From contig NZ_JADEYH010000014.1 in assembly GCF_017114865.1 (NCBI RefSeq), positions 96,730 to 160,729 of the forward strand: a stretch of DNA of 64,000 nucleotides, read 5' to 3'. Below, one piece after another: positions 7,816-16,077 of this stretch. The DNA is from Streptomyces verrucosisporus. GTDB lineage: Bacteria > Actinomycetota > Actinomycetes > Streptomycetales > Streptomycetaceae. How positions within the stretch are numbered: the first letter of the stretch is position 1; every line of letters begins with the position of its first letter. The notes beneath the pieces are model-generated. The model saw only the letters and a program-made list of their open reading frames with translations. It was not told the origin of the DNA and ran no database searches. Made by a program: the position numbers and the translations under genes.

Positions 7816-9354
7816 ATGCGCAGAAGAAGAACCGTCACGACCCTGCTCGCCGCCGCTCTGCTCGGCCTGTCGTCCACGGCGTTAGGGGCCGGGCCGGCCC
7901 AGGCCGCCGGCGAAACCACCCTGACCGCCGATCCGCTGGAGACCTGGCAGACCGACGGCATCGTCTGGGCCCTGGCCCACGCAGGGGGCGTCGTCTACGC
8001 GGGGGGCTCCTTCGAGCACATCCGCCCGCCCGGGGCCGCGCCCGGCACCGGCGAACTGCCGCGGAAGAACTTCGCAGCCTTCGACGCGGTGACCGGTGAG
8101 CCCCTACCGTGCGCGCCGGAGTTCACCGGAGGCGTGGAAACCGTACGGGCCCTGAAGCCGTCGCCCGACGGCTCGCTGCTCTACATCGGCGGCTCCTTCG
8201 GCAGCGCCGGGGGGGTGGGACGCTCCAACACCGCCGCACTGAACACCGGCGACTGCACCATCGGCTCCGACTGGAAGCCGGTGGTCTCCTCGACCGTGCG
8301 GGCCATCGACGTCACCGACGACACCGTCTACATCGGCGGCCAGTTCACCACCGTCCAGGGACAGACCCGCGAGCGCGTCGCGGCCCTGGCCCCCGACAGC
8401 ACCCTGCTGCCCTTCGACGTCACCGTCCGGGGATCGTCGATCTCCAACGACCCCATCCCGGGCATCAACGCCATCACCGCCGTCCCTCACCTGAACAAGG
8501 TGATCATCGGCGGCCGGTTCACCTCCATCAACGGCAGTCTGCTCAACAGCGTGCACGCACTGGTCGGCCTGGACGCGGCCACCGGGCGGATCACCGACCG
8601 CTTCACCGGCTGGATCCCGCGCAAGTCGGCGGTGAAGTCCCTGGTCAACGACGGCACCAACTTCTACCTGGGCGCCGAGGGCACCGGCGGCGGAGTCTTC
8701 GACGGCCGCGCGGCCGGGCGCCTCTCGGACGGAGCGATGCTGTGGAAGGACACCTGCCTGGGCGCCACCCAGGCCGTGGTGCCCCACCGGGGCGTGCTCT
8801 ACAGCGGCTCGCACGCGCACAACTGCGGCGACACCCCCGGCGGCTTCCCCGAGCACCGCAACCGCCAGCACCTGCTGGCCCAGTCGATCTCCGACGAGAC
8901 GATCCTGCCGTGGTTCCCCGACACCAACGACGGCATCGGCGAGCAGATCGGCCCGCGCGCCATGGTCATGGCCGGCGAGATCCTGTGGACGGGCGGGGAG
9001 TTCACCACCGTCAACGAGGAACCGCAGCAGGGGCTGACCCGCTTCGCGGCCGGACCGGACACCGGAGCGCCCCAGGTGCCGCTGATGAGCGGCGCCACCG
9101 GGGCCAGGGGGAAGATCGAGCTCAGCTGGAAGGCCTCCTGGGACCGGGACGACGGAGTCCTGACCTACCTGCTCTACCGGGACGGAGTCTTCCTGACCTC
9201 CATCGAGCAGGACTCCCGCTACTGGGACCGGCCCACGATGGGCTACACCGACACCGTGGAGCCCGGCGCCACCCACCGCTACTCGCTGGAGGTCACCGAC
9301 GGCACCAACCTCTCGGGACGCAACGGCCCCGTGTACGTGACAGCCGGCAGCTGA
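7816..9354 (+). CDS. Secreted beta-propeller protein with C-terminal fibronectin type III domain
   Basis: 512 residues starting at ATG 7816 after a GGGGGG site. A Sec signal peptide is clear: MRRRR, a hydrophobic core, then cleavage after AQA near residue 31. The body has repeated blades with motifs such as VVYAGGSF, LLYIGGSF, TVYIGGQFTTV and KVIIGGRFTSI, the delta-60/PQQ-like propeller pattern. Residues from about 415 form a fibronectin type III-like domain ending at the C-terminus. No membrane anchor or sortase motif was seen. It lies 95 bases after the flippase gene in the same direction, so it may bind or modify the exported polymer; catalytic activity cannot be inferred. Confidence 0.8.
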   Translation: MRRRRTVTTLLAAALLGLSSTALGAGPAQAAGETTLTADPLETWQTDGIVWALAHAGGVVYAGGSFEHIRPPGAAPGTGELPRKNFAAFDAVTGEPLPCAPEFTGGVETVRALKPSPDGSLLYIGGSFGSAGGVGRSNTAALNTGDCTIGSDWKPVVSSTVRAIDVTDDTVYIGGQFTTVQGQTRERVAALAPDSTLLPFDVTVRGSSISNDPIPGINAITAVPHLNKVIIGGRFTSINGSLLNSVHALVGLDAATGRITDRFTGWIPRKSAVKSLVNDGTNFYLGAEGTGGGVFDGRAAGRLSDGAMLWKDTCLGATQAVVPHRGVLYSGSHAHNCGDTPGGFPEHRNRQHLLAQSISDETILPWFPDTNDGIGEQIGPRAMVMAGEILWTGGEFTTVNEEPQQGLTRFAAGPDTGAPQVPLMSGATGARGKIELSWKASWDRDDGVLTYLLYRDGVFLTSIEQDSRYWDRPTMGYTDTVEPGATHRYSLEVTDGTNLSGRNGPVYVTAGS

Positions 9355-9387
9355 CCCGACCGCACGCCGAGGAGCCGAGGAGAGCGG

Positions 9388-9816
9388 ATGACACACCGAG
9401 TGGGCTACGCGCCCGGGGTATACGACCTGTTCCACGTCGGGCACCTGAACATCCTGCGGCATGCCAGGAGCCGCTGCGACTACCTGGTGGCCGGGGTGGT
9501 GTCCGACGAGATGGCCCGGCAGGCCAAGGGCAGATCGCCGGTCGTGCCGCTCACCGAGCGGCTGGAGATCGTACGCAGCATCCGCTTCGTGGACGCGGCG
9601 TTCGTGGAGACGGTGCCCGACAAAGTGGAGACCTGGCGGCAGGTGCGCTTCGACGTCATCTTCAAGGGCGACGACTGGCGGGGCACGGAGAAGGGGGAGA
9701 AACTGGAGCGAGACTTCGCCGGCGTCGGAGTCGAGGTCGTGTACTTCCCCTACACCGTCCACACTTCCAGCACGCTGCTGAGGCGGGCACTCGACGGACT
9801 GGCCGAGTCGGCCTGA
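9388..9816 (+). CDS. TagD-like cytidylyltransferase
   Basis: 142 residues, the usual size of glycerol-3-phosphate or ethanolamine-phosphate type cytidylyltransferases. The HxGH nucleotidyl-transfer motif is HVGH at residues 16-19 within GVYDLFHVGHLNIL, and the C-terminal nucleotide-binding loop is present as TSSTLLRR in place of the common RTxGISTT. The reaction expected is CTP plus a phospho-alcohol giving a CDP-alcohol. An ATG start follows GGAGAG. The convergent neighbour is a CDP-alcohol phosphotransferase, which could use its product. The alcohol (glycerol, ribitol or another) cannot be decided. Confidence 0.83.
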   Translation: MTHRVGYAPGVYDLFHVGHLNILRHARSRCDYLVAGVVSDEMARQAKGRSPVVPLTERLEIVRSIRFVDAAFVETVPDKVETWRQVRFDVIFKGDDWRGTEKGEKLERDFAGVGVEVVYFPYTVHTSSTLLRRALDGLAESA

Positions 9817-9850
9817 GCCGGCCGCGCGACGTACCGCCGTCCCACACACG

Positions 9851-9887
9851 GCCCTCGCGCCGCCCCGGCCCGGGGCGGCGCGAGGGC
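9851..9887. terminator. Bidirectional terminator hairpin
   Basis: Bases 9851-9868 and 9870-9887 are perfect 18-bp complements around one central base. It sits between the convergent cytidylyltransferase and phosphotransferase genes, a typical position for a bidirectional stem-loop terminator in Streptomyces. No T-run follows, as is usual in this genus. Confidence 0.8.
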
Positions 9888-9897
9888 GAGCGGCCGG

Positions 9898-10623
9898 TCA
9901 GCGGGCGGGGACGGACAGCTCGCGGTACCACTTCGCCAGGAACGCCGGCAGGAACAGCAGATGGGCGGCGAGCAGCGCGCAGTACAGCACCAGGAACAGC
10001 TCGCGGTCGCCCAGGAAGAGGAAGACCGCGCACAGCAGCCCGTAGTCCACCGGCAGCAGCGCCACCGAGCGGAGCGCGGAGGGCGCGGAGGCCGCGGGCG
10101 CCCCTGCCCCGGAGCCCGCCGCGTTCCGCTTCAGCTGCTCGGTGAGGACGCCGCCGAAGAAGACCGTCACGGCGGCGAACTGGAAGGCGAGGGGGACGAG
10201 CAGGTACAGCGGATCGGAGAAGCCGAAGTGGCGGTGGAAACAGACGAGCACCGCCGTGTGGAGCGCGAGCATCTTCGCGCAGTCCACCACATGGTCCAGC
10301 CACTCCCCGGCCGGGCCGCCCCGCCGCGTCAGCCGGGCGAGCTGCCCGTCGGCCGAGTCCAGCGCGAAGCCGGTCACCAGCGCGGCGAACACCCCCAGCG
10401 CCAGGCCGTGGGAAGGCGGCAGCAGGGCGATCAGCGCCACCCCCGTGAACGTGAACACCGCGCTGACCGCCGTGACCTGGTTGGGCGACATCCGCGCACC
10501 GTAGGCCGCGGCGGCCAGTAACCGGCCGGCCGGCCGGTTGACGTACCGCGAGTACAGCGACACCCCCTTGGCCGGCTTCTGCGCCGCCGCCAACTCCCCC
10601 ACCGCGTAACGGAACCGGCTCAC
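9898..10623 (-). CDS. CDP-alcohol phosphotransferase family membrane protein
   Basis: 241 residues. The family motif D-x2-D-G-x2-A-R-x8-G-x3-D-x3-D is complete: D89, D92, G93, A96, R97, G106, D110, D114. Several hydrophobic helices surround it. The enzyme should transfer a phospho-alcohol from a CDP-linked donor to an acceptor in the membrane; its donor may come from the cytidylyltransferase at 9388. The start is the GTG at 10621-10623, preceded by GGGGGGAGAG; the frame stays open upstream, but that sequence is antisense to sbcD. It could instead be an ordinary phospholipid synthase, but its position favours a cell-envelope polymer. Confidence 0.82.
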   Translation of the reverse strand: MSRFRYAVGELAAAQKPAKGVSLYSRYVNRPAGRLLAAAAYGARMSPNQVTAVSAVFTFTGVALIALLPPSHGLALGVFAALVTGFALDSADGQLARLTRRGGPAGEWLDHVVDCAKMLALHTAVLVCFHRHFGFSDPLYLLVPLAFQFAAVTVFFGGVLTEQLKRNAAGSGAGAPAASAPSALRSVALLPVDYGLLCAVFLFLGDRELFLVLYCALLAAHLLFLPAFLAKWYRELSVPAR

Positions 10624-10845
10624 CGTCTCTCCCCCCAGTCGAAGCACGCAAGCACGCGAGCACATCATGGCAGGCGGCCCCCGCGGGCTCCCCGGCACCG
10701 CGAGCGCGCCCGCGAGCCGGGCGCGGTCCGCCGGCCGTCCGGTCCGCCCGTATGCGGCACTCCGCCGAACGGATCGTGCGAGAATCCGGAGGGCGGCCGA
10801 CGGGGGGCGAGGAGAGGGACAGACGTTGCGGGGCGGAGCCGGATC

Positions 10846-12012
10846 TTGAGACTGCTGCACACCTCCGACTGGCACCTGGGCCGGAGCTTCCACCGGGTGA
10901 GCCTGCTGTCCGCCCAGGAGGCCTTCGTCGACCACCTGGTGGAGGTGGTGCGCACCGAGCGCGTCGACGCCGTCCTCGTCGCCGGGGACGTCTACGACCG
11001 GGCGGTGCCGCCGCTGGCCGCCGTCGAACTCTTCGACGACACCCTGCACCGCCTGGCGGACCTCGGCGTGCCGACGGTCATGATCTCCGGCAACCACGAC
11101 TCGGCCCGCCGGCTGGGGGTGGCCTCCGGGCTCATCGAGCGGGCGGGCATCCATCTGCGCACCGACCCCGCCGGCTGCGCCACCCCCGTCCTGCTGTCCG
11201 ACGCACACGGCGAGGTGGCGTTCTACGGTCTGCCCTACCTGGAGCCGGCCCTGGTCAGGGACCACTTCGGGGTGGAGCGGGCCGGGCACGCGGCGGTGCT
11301 GGGCGCCGCCATGGACCGGGTGCGCGCCGACCTGGCCGCCCGCCCCGCCGGGACCCGCTCGGTTGTCCTCGCCCACGCCTTCGTCACCGGGGGAGAGCCC
11401 TCCGACAGCGAGCGCGACATCACCGTGGGCGGCGTCGCCTCCGTCCCGGCCTCCGTCTTCGAGGGCGCCGACTACGCGGCGCTGGGCCACCTCCACGGCT
11501 GCCAGACCATCACCGAGCGCATCCGATACTCCGGATCGCCGCTGGCCTACTCCTTCTCCGAGACCCACCACCGCAAGTCGGTGTGGCTGGTCGACCTCGG
11601 GCCGCGCGGGGAGGTGGCGGCCGAGCGGATCGACTGCCCGGTGCCGCGCCCGCTGGCGCGTATCCGCGGGACGCTGGAGGAACTGCTCGCAGATTCCGCG
11701 CTGGAGCGCCACGAGCATGCCTGGGTCGAGGCCACCCTCACCGACCCCGTCCGCCCGCGTGAGCCGATGGCCCGGCTCGCCGCCCGCTTCTCCCACGTCC
11801 TCACCCTCGTCTTCGACCCCGAGCGCGCCGGGCAGGGTCACCTGGCCTCCTACGGGCGCAGGCTGCGCGACCGCACCGACCGGGAGATCGCCGAGGACTT
11901 CGTCGCCCACGTCCGCGGCGGAGCGGGACCCGACGAGGACGAGCGGGTCCTGCTGGGCGCGGCCCTGGACGCCGTACGCGCCCACGCGGCCCGCACGGAG
12001 GCGCCCCGATGA
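10846..12012 (+). CDS. sbcD: SbcD, nuclease subunit of the SbcCD exonuclease
   Basis: 388 residues of a calcineurin-like phosphoesterase. Metal-binding motifs are in order: DWH (D8, H10) in LLHTSDWHLGRS, GDVYDR, GNHDS, then a histidine-containing GHLHG. With SbcC it forms the Mre11-Rad50-type complex that opens hairpins and trims DNA ends. The start is TTG at 10846 (no ATG or GTG gives the right N-terminus) with only a weak GGAG upstream, which suggests low expression. It overlaps sbcC by ATGA. Confidence 0.95.
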   Translation: MRLLHTSDWHLGRSFHRVSLLSAQEAFVDHLVEVVRTERVDAVLVAGDVYDRAVPPLAAVELFDDTLHRLADLGVPTVMISGNHDSARRLGVASGLIERAGIHLRTDPAGCATPVLLSDAHGEVAFYGLPYLEPALVRDHFGVERAGHAAVLGAAMDRVRADLAARPAGTRSVVLAHAFVTGGEPSDSERDITVGGVASVPASVFEGADYAALGHLHGCQTITERIRYSGSPLAYSFSETHHRKSVWLVDLGPRGEVAAERIDCPVPRPLARIRGTLEELLADSALERHEHAWVEATLTDPVRPREPMARLAARFSHVLTLVFDPERAGQGHLASYGRRLRDRTDREIAEDFVAHVRGGAGPDEDERVLLGAALDAVRAHAARTEAPR

Positions 12013-15000
12013 GACTGCACCGGCTCGCCGTCACCGCCTTCGGGCCCTTCGGCGGCACCCAGGAGATCGACTTCGACGAGCTGTCCGCCGCCGGGCTGTT
12101 CCTGCTGCACGGACCCACCGGCGCGGGCAAGACCTCCGTGCTGGACGCCGTCTGCTACGCCCTGTACGGCGGGGTGCCCGGCGTCCGCCAGACATCCGGC
12201 CCCGCCAGGCTGCGCAGCGACCACGCCGGCCCCGGCACCCGCACCGAGGTGGTTTTGGACCTGACCGTCGGCGGGCGGCGGCTGGAGGTCACCCGGCAGC
12301 CCGAGCAGCGGCGTCCCAAGAAGCGCGGCCCGGGCATGACCACCGACAAGGCCCAGTCCTGGCTGCGCGAGTACGACGCCGCGGCCGGCACCTGGAAGGC
12401 GCTCAGCCGCTCCCACCAGGAGATCGGTGAGGAACTGGCCCAGCTGCTGGGCATGAGCCGCGAGCAGTTCTGCCAGGTGGTGCTGCTGCCGCAGGGCGAC
12501 TTCGCCCGCTTTCTGCGGGCCGGCGCGGAGGAGCGCGCGAAACTGCTGGGCCGCCTGTTCGACACCCACCGCTTCGCCGCCGTCGAACAGCACCTGGCCG
12601 AGCTGCGCACCGCCGCGCAGCGCCGGGTGCGCGACGGCGACGAGCGGCTGCTCGCCCTGGCCCACCGCATGCGGCAGGCGGCGGGGGGCGCCACCGAACC
12701 GGGCGCCACCGAACCGGGCGCCGCGCCGGGCGCCGGACCGGACGGCGACCCCTTCGCCGGTCTCTCCCCCGGCGACCTCGGTCTGGCCGACGCCGTACTC
12801 GGGTGGGCCGCGCCCGTCCGCTCCCTGGCCCGCGAACGGCTGGACGCGGCGGCCTCGGCCCTGCGTCTGGCCGAAGAGGCCCACACCGGCGCCCGGCGGC
12901 GGCTGGACGAGGTACGCGAGCTGGAACGGCGGCGCAGGCGGTACGCGCAGGCCCGGCGGCGCGCCGGGGAGCTGGCCGAGCGGGAGGAGGAGCACCGCGC
13001 CGACCGCGCCCGGCTGGAGCGGGCCCGCGCCGCCGACACCGTCGCCCCCGCCCTCGCCCTGCGGGAGGAGGCCGAGAGGGAGGGCCGCGAAGCCGCGTAC
13101 GCCGAGGAACGGGCCCGCGCCGGACTGCCCGGCGAGGCGGCCCAGGCCCCCGCCGAGCGACTGGCGGACCTGGAACGCGCCACCCGCCGGGAGCTGGGCG
13201 CGCTGGAGGCCGCCCGGCGCGCCGAGGAGCGCGTCGCCCGGCTCGACGGCGAACTCGCCCTGCTGGAGCGGGAGTCGGGTTCGGACGAGGAAGCGCTGCG
13301 CGAGGCGGAGGAGTGGCTGGAGGGGTGGGAGGCCGCCCGCGCAGCCCACCAGCGGAACGTGGACGCCGCCGCGGAGGCCGCGCCCCTGGCCGAGCAGCTC
13401 GCCCGGCGGCTGGACGGCCTGCGGCGCGCCCTGGACGCCGCCCGCCGCCGCGACACCCTCACCGCCGAGCGGGAAGCGGCCGGCGCCGGGCTGTCGGCCG
13501 CCCTCGAGCGGGCCCTGACCGCCAAGGAGCACTGGCTGGAGGTCAAGGAGCGGCGTCTGCGCGGTATCGCGGCCGAACTCGCCGCCGGGCTGGAGAAGGG
13601 CGAGCCGTGCACGGTGTGCGGCTCCCGCGAACACCCCGGCCCGGCCCGCCCCGGGAGCGGGCACGCGGACCGGAGCGCCGAGGAGAGCGCTCTGGCCGAC
13701 TACCAGCGGGCGGAGGACCTTCGGCGGCGGGCCGAGCAGCGGCTGGAGTCCATACGCGACCGGCTGGCCGCGATGGACGAGGAGGCGGGCGGGACACCCG
13801 CGGCCGAACTCGCCGAGCGGGTGGCGAAGCTGGAGAAGGAACACGCCGCCGCCCGGCAGGCGGCCTCCGGCGTACGGGACGCCCGCGCGGCCCTGGAGCG
13901 CGCCGTCCGCGAGCACGACGCCCGCCTGACCGCCCGGCGGGAGGCCGAACGGCGCAGGGCCTCCCGCGTCTCCCGGCGCGAGGCGCTGCTGGGGGAGCGG
14001 GACGAGCTGGCCGAGCAGGTGGCCCGTGCCCGGGGCGAGGCCCCCTCCGTCGCTCACCGGGCGGCCGAACTGGAGCGTCTGGCAGAGCTGTTGACCGGTG
14101 CGGCCGAGGCCGCGGCCGCCGCCGAGGCCGCCGCGCTGCGGCTGAAGGAGGCCGACGCCCGGCTCGCGGACGCCGTCTGGCGCGCCGGGTTCGACACCCC
14201 GCGGGCCGCCGCCGACGCCCGGCTCACCGGCGACGAGCAGCGCCTGCTGCAACGGCGCATCGACGACCGGCAGGCCGAGGAGGCGGCCGTCGCTGCCGAA
14301 CTGGCCGCCCCCGAACTGGCGGACCTCACACCCGGAGACCTCGAAACGGCCGGCACCGAGACGGCCGACTGCGAGACGGTCGGCACCGCCGGGGCCGAGG
14401 CCGCGCTGGCGGCGGCCGTGGCACGGCTGAACGCCGCCTCCGCCGCCCACGCCGAGGCCCGCACCCGCTGCGAGCAGCTCGACCGGCTCTCCGCCCGCGC
14501 CCTGGCCGACACCCGGGAACTCGCCCCACTGCGCGAGGAGTACGACCGCGTCGCCCGGCTGGCGGCCCTGACCGCCGGCACGTCGGCGCAGAACGAGCAC
14601 CGGATGCGGCTGGAGTCCTATGTGCTGGCCGCCCGTCTGGAGCAGGTCGCCGCCGCGGCCAGCGCCCGCCTGGCGTACATGTCCGCGGGCCGCTACACCC
14701 TCGTCCACTCCGACGCGCGCGCCTTCGGCCGCGGCCGCTCCGGGCTCGGCCTGCACGTGATCGACGCCTGGACGGGCAACGAGCGCGACACCGCCACCCT
14801 CTCCGGCGGCGAGTCCTTCTTCGCCTCCCTCGCCCTCGCCCTCGGCCTGGCCGACGTGGTCTGCGAGGAGGCGGGCGGGCTGCGCCTGGACACCCTCTTC
14901 ATCGACGAGGGGTTCGGCAGTCTGGACGACCAGACCCTCGACGAGGTGCTGGACGTCCTTGACTCCCTGCGCGAACGCGACCGCAGCGTCGGCATCGTCA

Positions 15001-15101
15001 GCCACGTCGCCGATCTGCGCCGGCGCATCCCGGCGCAGTTGGAGGTGGTCAAGACCCGCTCCGGCTCCGCCGTCCGCCACCGGGTGCCGAAAACCGGGTG
15101 A
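12009..15101 (+). CDS. sbcC: SbcC, SMC-like ATPase of the SbcCD exonuclease
   Basis: 1030 residues of the Rad50/SbcC type. Walker A is GPTGAGKTS (35-43). Two long Ala/Arg/Glu-rich coiled-coil arms flank a zinc hook with CTVC at 534-537. The C-terminal ABC signature LSGGESF and Walker B FIDEGFGSLD complete the head. A short Pro/Gly/Thr-rich insert with GATEP repeats interrupts the first coiled coil near residues 227-245. It acts with SbcD on hairpins and blocked ends during replication and repair. ATGA overlap with sbcD. Confidence 0.95.
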   Translation: MRLHRLAVTAFGPFGGTQEIDFDELSAAGLFLLHGPTGAGKTSVLDAVCYALYGGVPGVRQTSGPARLRSDHAGPGTRTEVVLDLTVGGRRLEVTRQPEQRRPKKRGPGMTTDKAQSWLREYDAAAGTWKALSRSHQEIGEELAQLLGMSREQFCQVVLLPQGDFARFLRAGAEERAKLLGRLFDTHRFAAVEQHLAELRTAAQRRVRDGDERLLALAHRMRQAAGGATEPGATEPGAAPGAGPDGDPFAGLSPGDLGLADAVLGWAAPVRSLARERLDAAASALRLAEEAHTGARRRLDEVRELERRRRRYAQARRRAGELAEREEEHRADRARLERARAADTVAPALALREEAEREGREAAYAEERARAGLPGEAAQAPAERLADLERATRRELGALEAARRAEERVARLDGELALLERESGSDEEALREAEEWLEGWEAARAAHQRNVDAAAEAAPLAEQLARRLDGLRRALDAARRRDTLTAEREAAGAGLSAALERALTAKEHWLEVKERRLRGIAAELAAGLEKGEPCTVCGSREHPGPARPGSGHADRSAEESALADYQRAEDLRRRAEQRLESIRDRLAAMDEEAGGTPAAELAERVAKLEKEHAAARQAASGVRDARAALERAVREHDARLTARREAERRRASRVSRREALLGERDELAEQVARARGEAPSVAHRAAELERLAELLTGAAEAAAAAEAAALRLKEADARLADAVWRAGFDTPRAAADARLTGDEQRLLQRRIDDRQAEEAAVAAELAAPELADLTPGDLETAGTETADCETVGTAGAEAALAAAVARLNAASAAHAEARTRCEQLDRLSARALADTRELAPLREEYDRVARLAALTAGTSAQNEHRMRLESYVLAARLEQVAAAASARLAYMSAGRYTLVHSDARAFGRGRSGLGLHVIDAWTGNERDTATLSGGESFFASLALALGLADVVCEEAGGLRLDTLFIDEGFGSLDDQTLDEVLDVLDSLRERDRSVGIVSHVADLRRRIPAQLEVVKTRSGSAVRHRVPKTG

Positions 15102-15135
15102 CGGCCGGCGCGGCGCGCCGCGAGGATGACGGACC

Positions 15136-16005
15136 ATGCCCTCCGACGCGAACCCCGGTACGGAACCCGGTACGAACCCCGGTACGGCCTCCGGCGCTCC
15201 CCGCCGCGACCTGCTGCCCCTGCTCGGCCGCACCGCCCTGGTCACCGGCGCCTCCCGCCGGGCCGGGATCGGTTACGCGACCGCCCGTCGGCTGGTCGCG
15301 TACGGGGCGAGCGTCCACCTCCACCACCACACGCCCCATGACGCCGAGCAGCCCTGGGGAGCGGACCCGGACGGCCCCGCGGCGCTGGCCGCGGAACTGC
15401 GGACGCTCGCGGCCGACGGCGCGACCGTCACCCACGGCCCCGGCGACCTCACCGCCCCCGGCGCCCCGGCGGAGGTCGTCGGCGCCGCAGCCGAGGCCCT
15501 CGGCGGACGGCTGGACATCCTGGTCGCCAACCACGCCCTCAGCGGCCGAGACGGCACCCTCGACGAGATCGACGCCGGCATGCTGGACGCCCACTGGGCG
15601 GTGAACACCCGCTCCACGGTGCTGCTGGTCCAGGCGTACGCGCGCCTGCGCGGCGAGGGGCGGGGCGGCGGCCGGGTGGTGATGACGACATCCGGCCAGG
15701 ACCAGGGCACCGGCATGCCGGGCGAGATGGCCTACGCACTGGCCAAGGGAGCGCTGGCCTCCGTCACCCGGAGCCTGGCGACCGCCCTGGCCCGCCGGGG
15801 CGCCACCGTCAACACGGTCAACCCCGGCCCGGTGGACACCGGCTACGCCACCGGCGAGACCCATGCGTTCATCGCCTCGCTCTTCCCCGGCGGACACTGG
15901 GGGCGGCCGGACGACCCGGCCCGGCTGGTCGCCTGGCTCGCCACCGACGAGGCGGCCTGGATCACCGGCCAGGTCATCACCTCCGACGGCGGCTTCGGCC
16001 GCTGA
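15136..16005 (+). CDS. Short-chain dehydrogenase/reductase
   Basis: 289 residues with a classical SDR fold: cofactor loop TGASRRAGIGYA near residue 37, a NH motif in LVANHAL, catalytic Ser in TTSG, and YALAK for the Tyr-x3-Lys pair. The C-terminal WLATDEAAWITGQVITSDGG is typical of FabG-like 3-oxoacyl or sugar/alcohol reductases. The first 25 residues are an NPGT/EPGT repeat with no family equivalent, so translation may begin later. NAD(P)-dependent; substrate unknown. It follows sbcC by 34 bases but is unrelated to it. Confidence 0.85.
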   Translation: MPSDANPGTEPGTNPGTASGAPRRDLLPLLGRTALVTGASRRAGIGYATARRLVAYGASVHLHHHTPHDAEQPWGADPDGPAALAAELRTLAADGATVTHGPGDLTAPGAPAEVVGAAAEALGGRLDILVANHALSGRDGTLDEIDAGMLDAHWAVNTRSTVLLVQAYARLRGEGRGGGRVVMTTSGQDQGTGMPGEMAYALAKGALASVTRSLATALARRGATVNTVNPGPVDTGYATGETHAFIASLFPGGHWGRPDDPARLVAWLATDEAAWITGQVITSDGGFGR

Positions 16006-16025
16006 CGCCGCCGGCACCGCTGACA

Positions 16026-16064
16026 CCGGTGGGCCGGCGGGTACAGAGCCCGCCGGCCCACCGG
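16026..16064. terminator. Bidirectional terminator hairpin
   Basis: A perfect 16-bp inverted repeat (16026-16041 and 16049-16064) with a 7-base loop lies between the convergent SDR gene and the end of the conservon operon. It would serve both transcripts. Confidence 0.82.
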
Positions 16065-16077
16065 CCCGCGGCGGACG

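Noticed and set aside
12690..12740. GATEP repeat inside sbcC as a possible recombination repeat
   Set aside because: It is a short in-frame Pro/Thr linker within a coiled-coil protein, with no sign of function beyond that.
11850..15245. A 1131-codon minus-strand open frame opposite sbcC
   Set aside because: Low-complexity Gly/Gln/Pro-rich product with no domain; it is the antisense shadow of sbcC.
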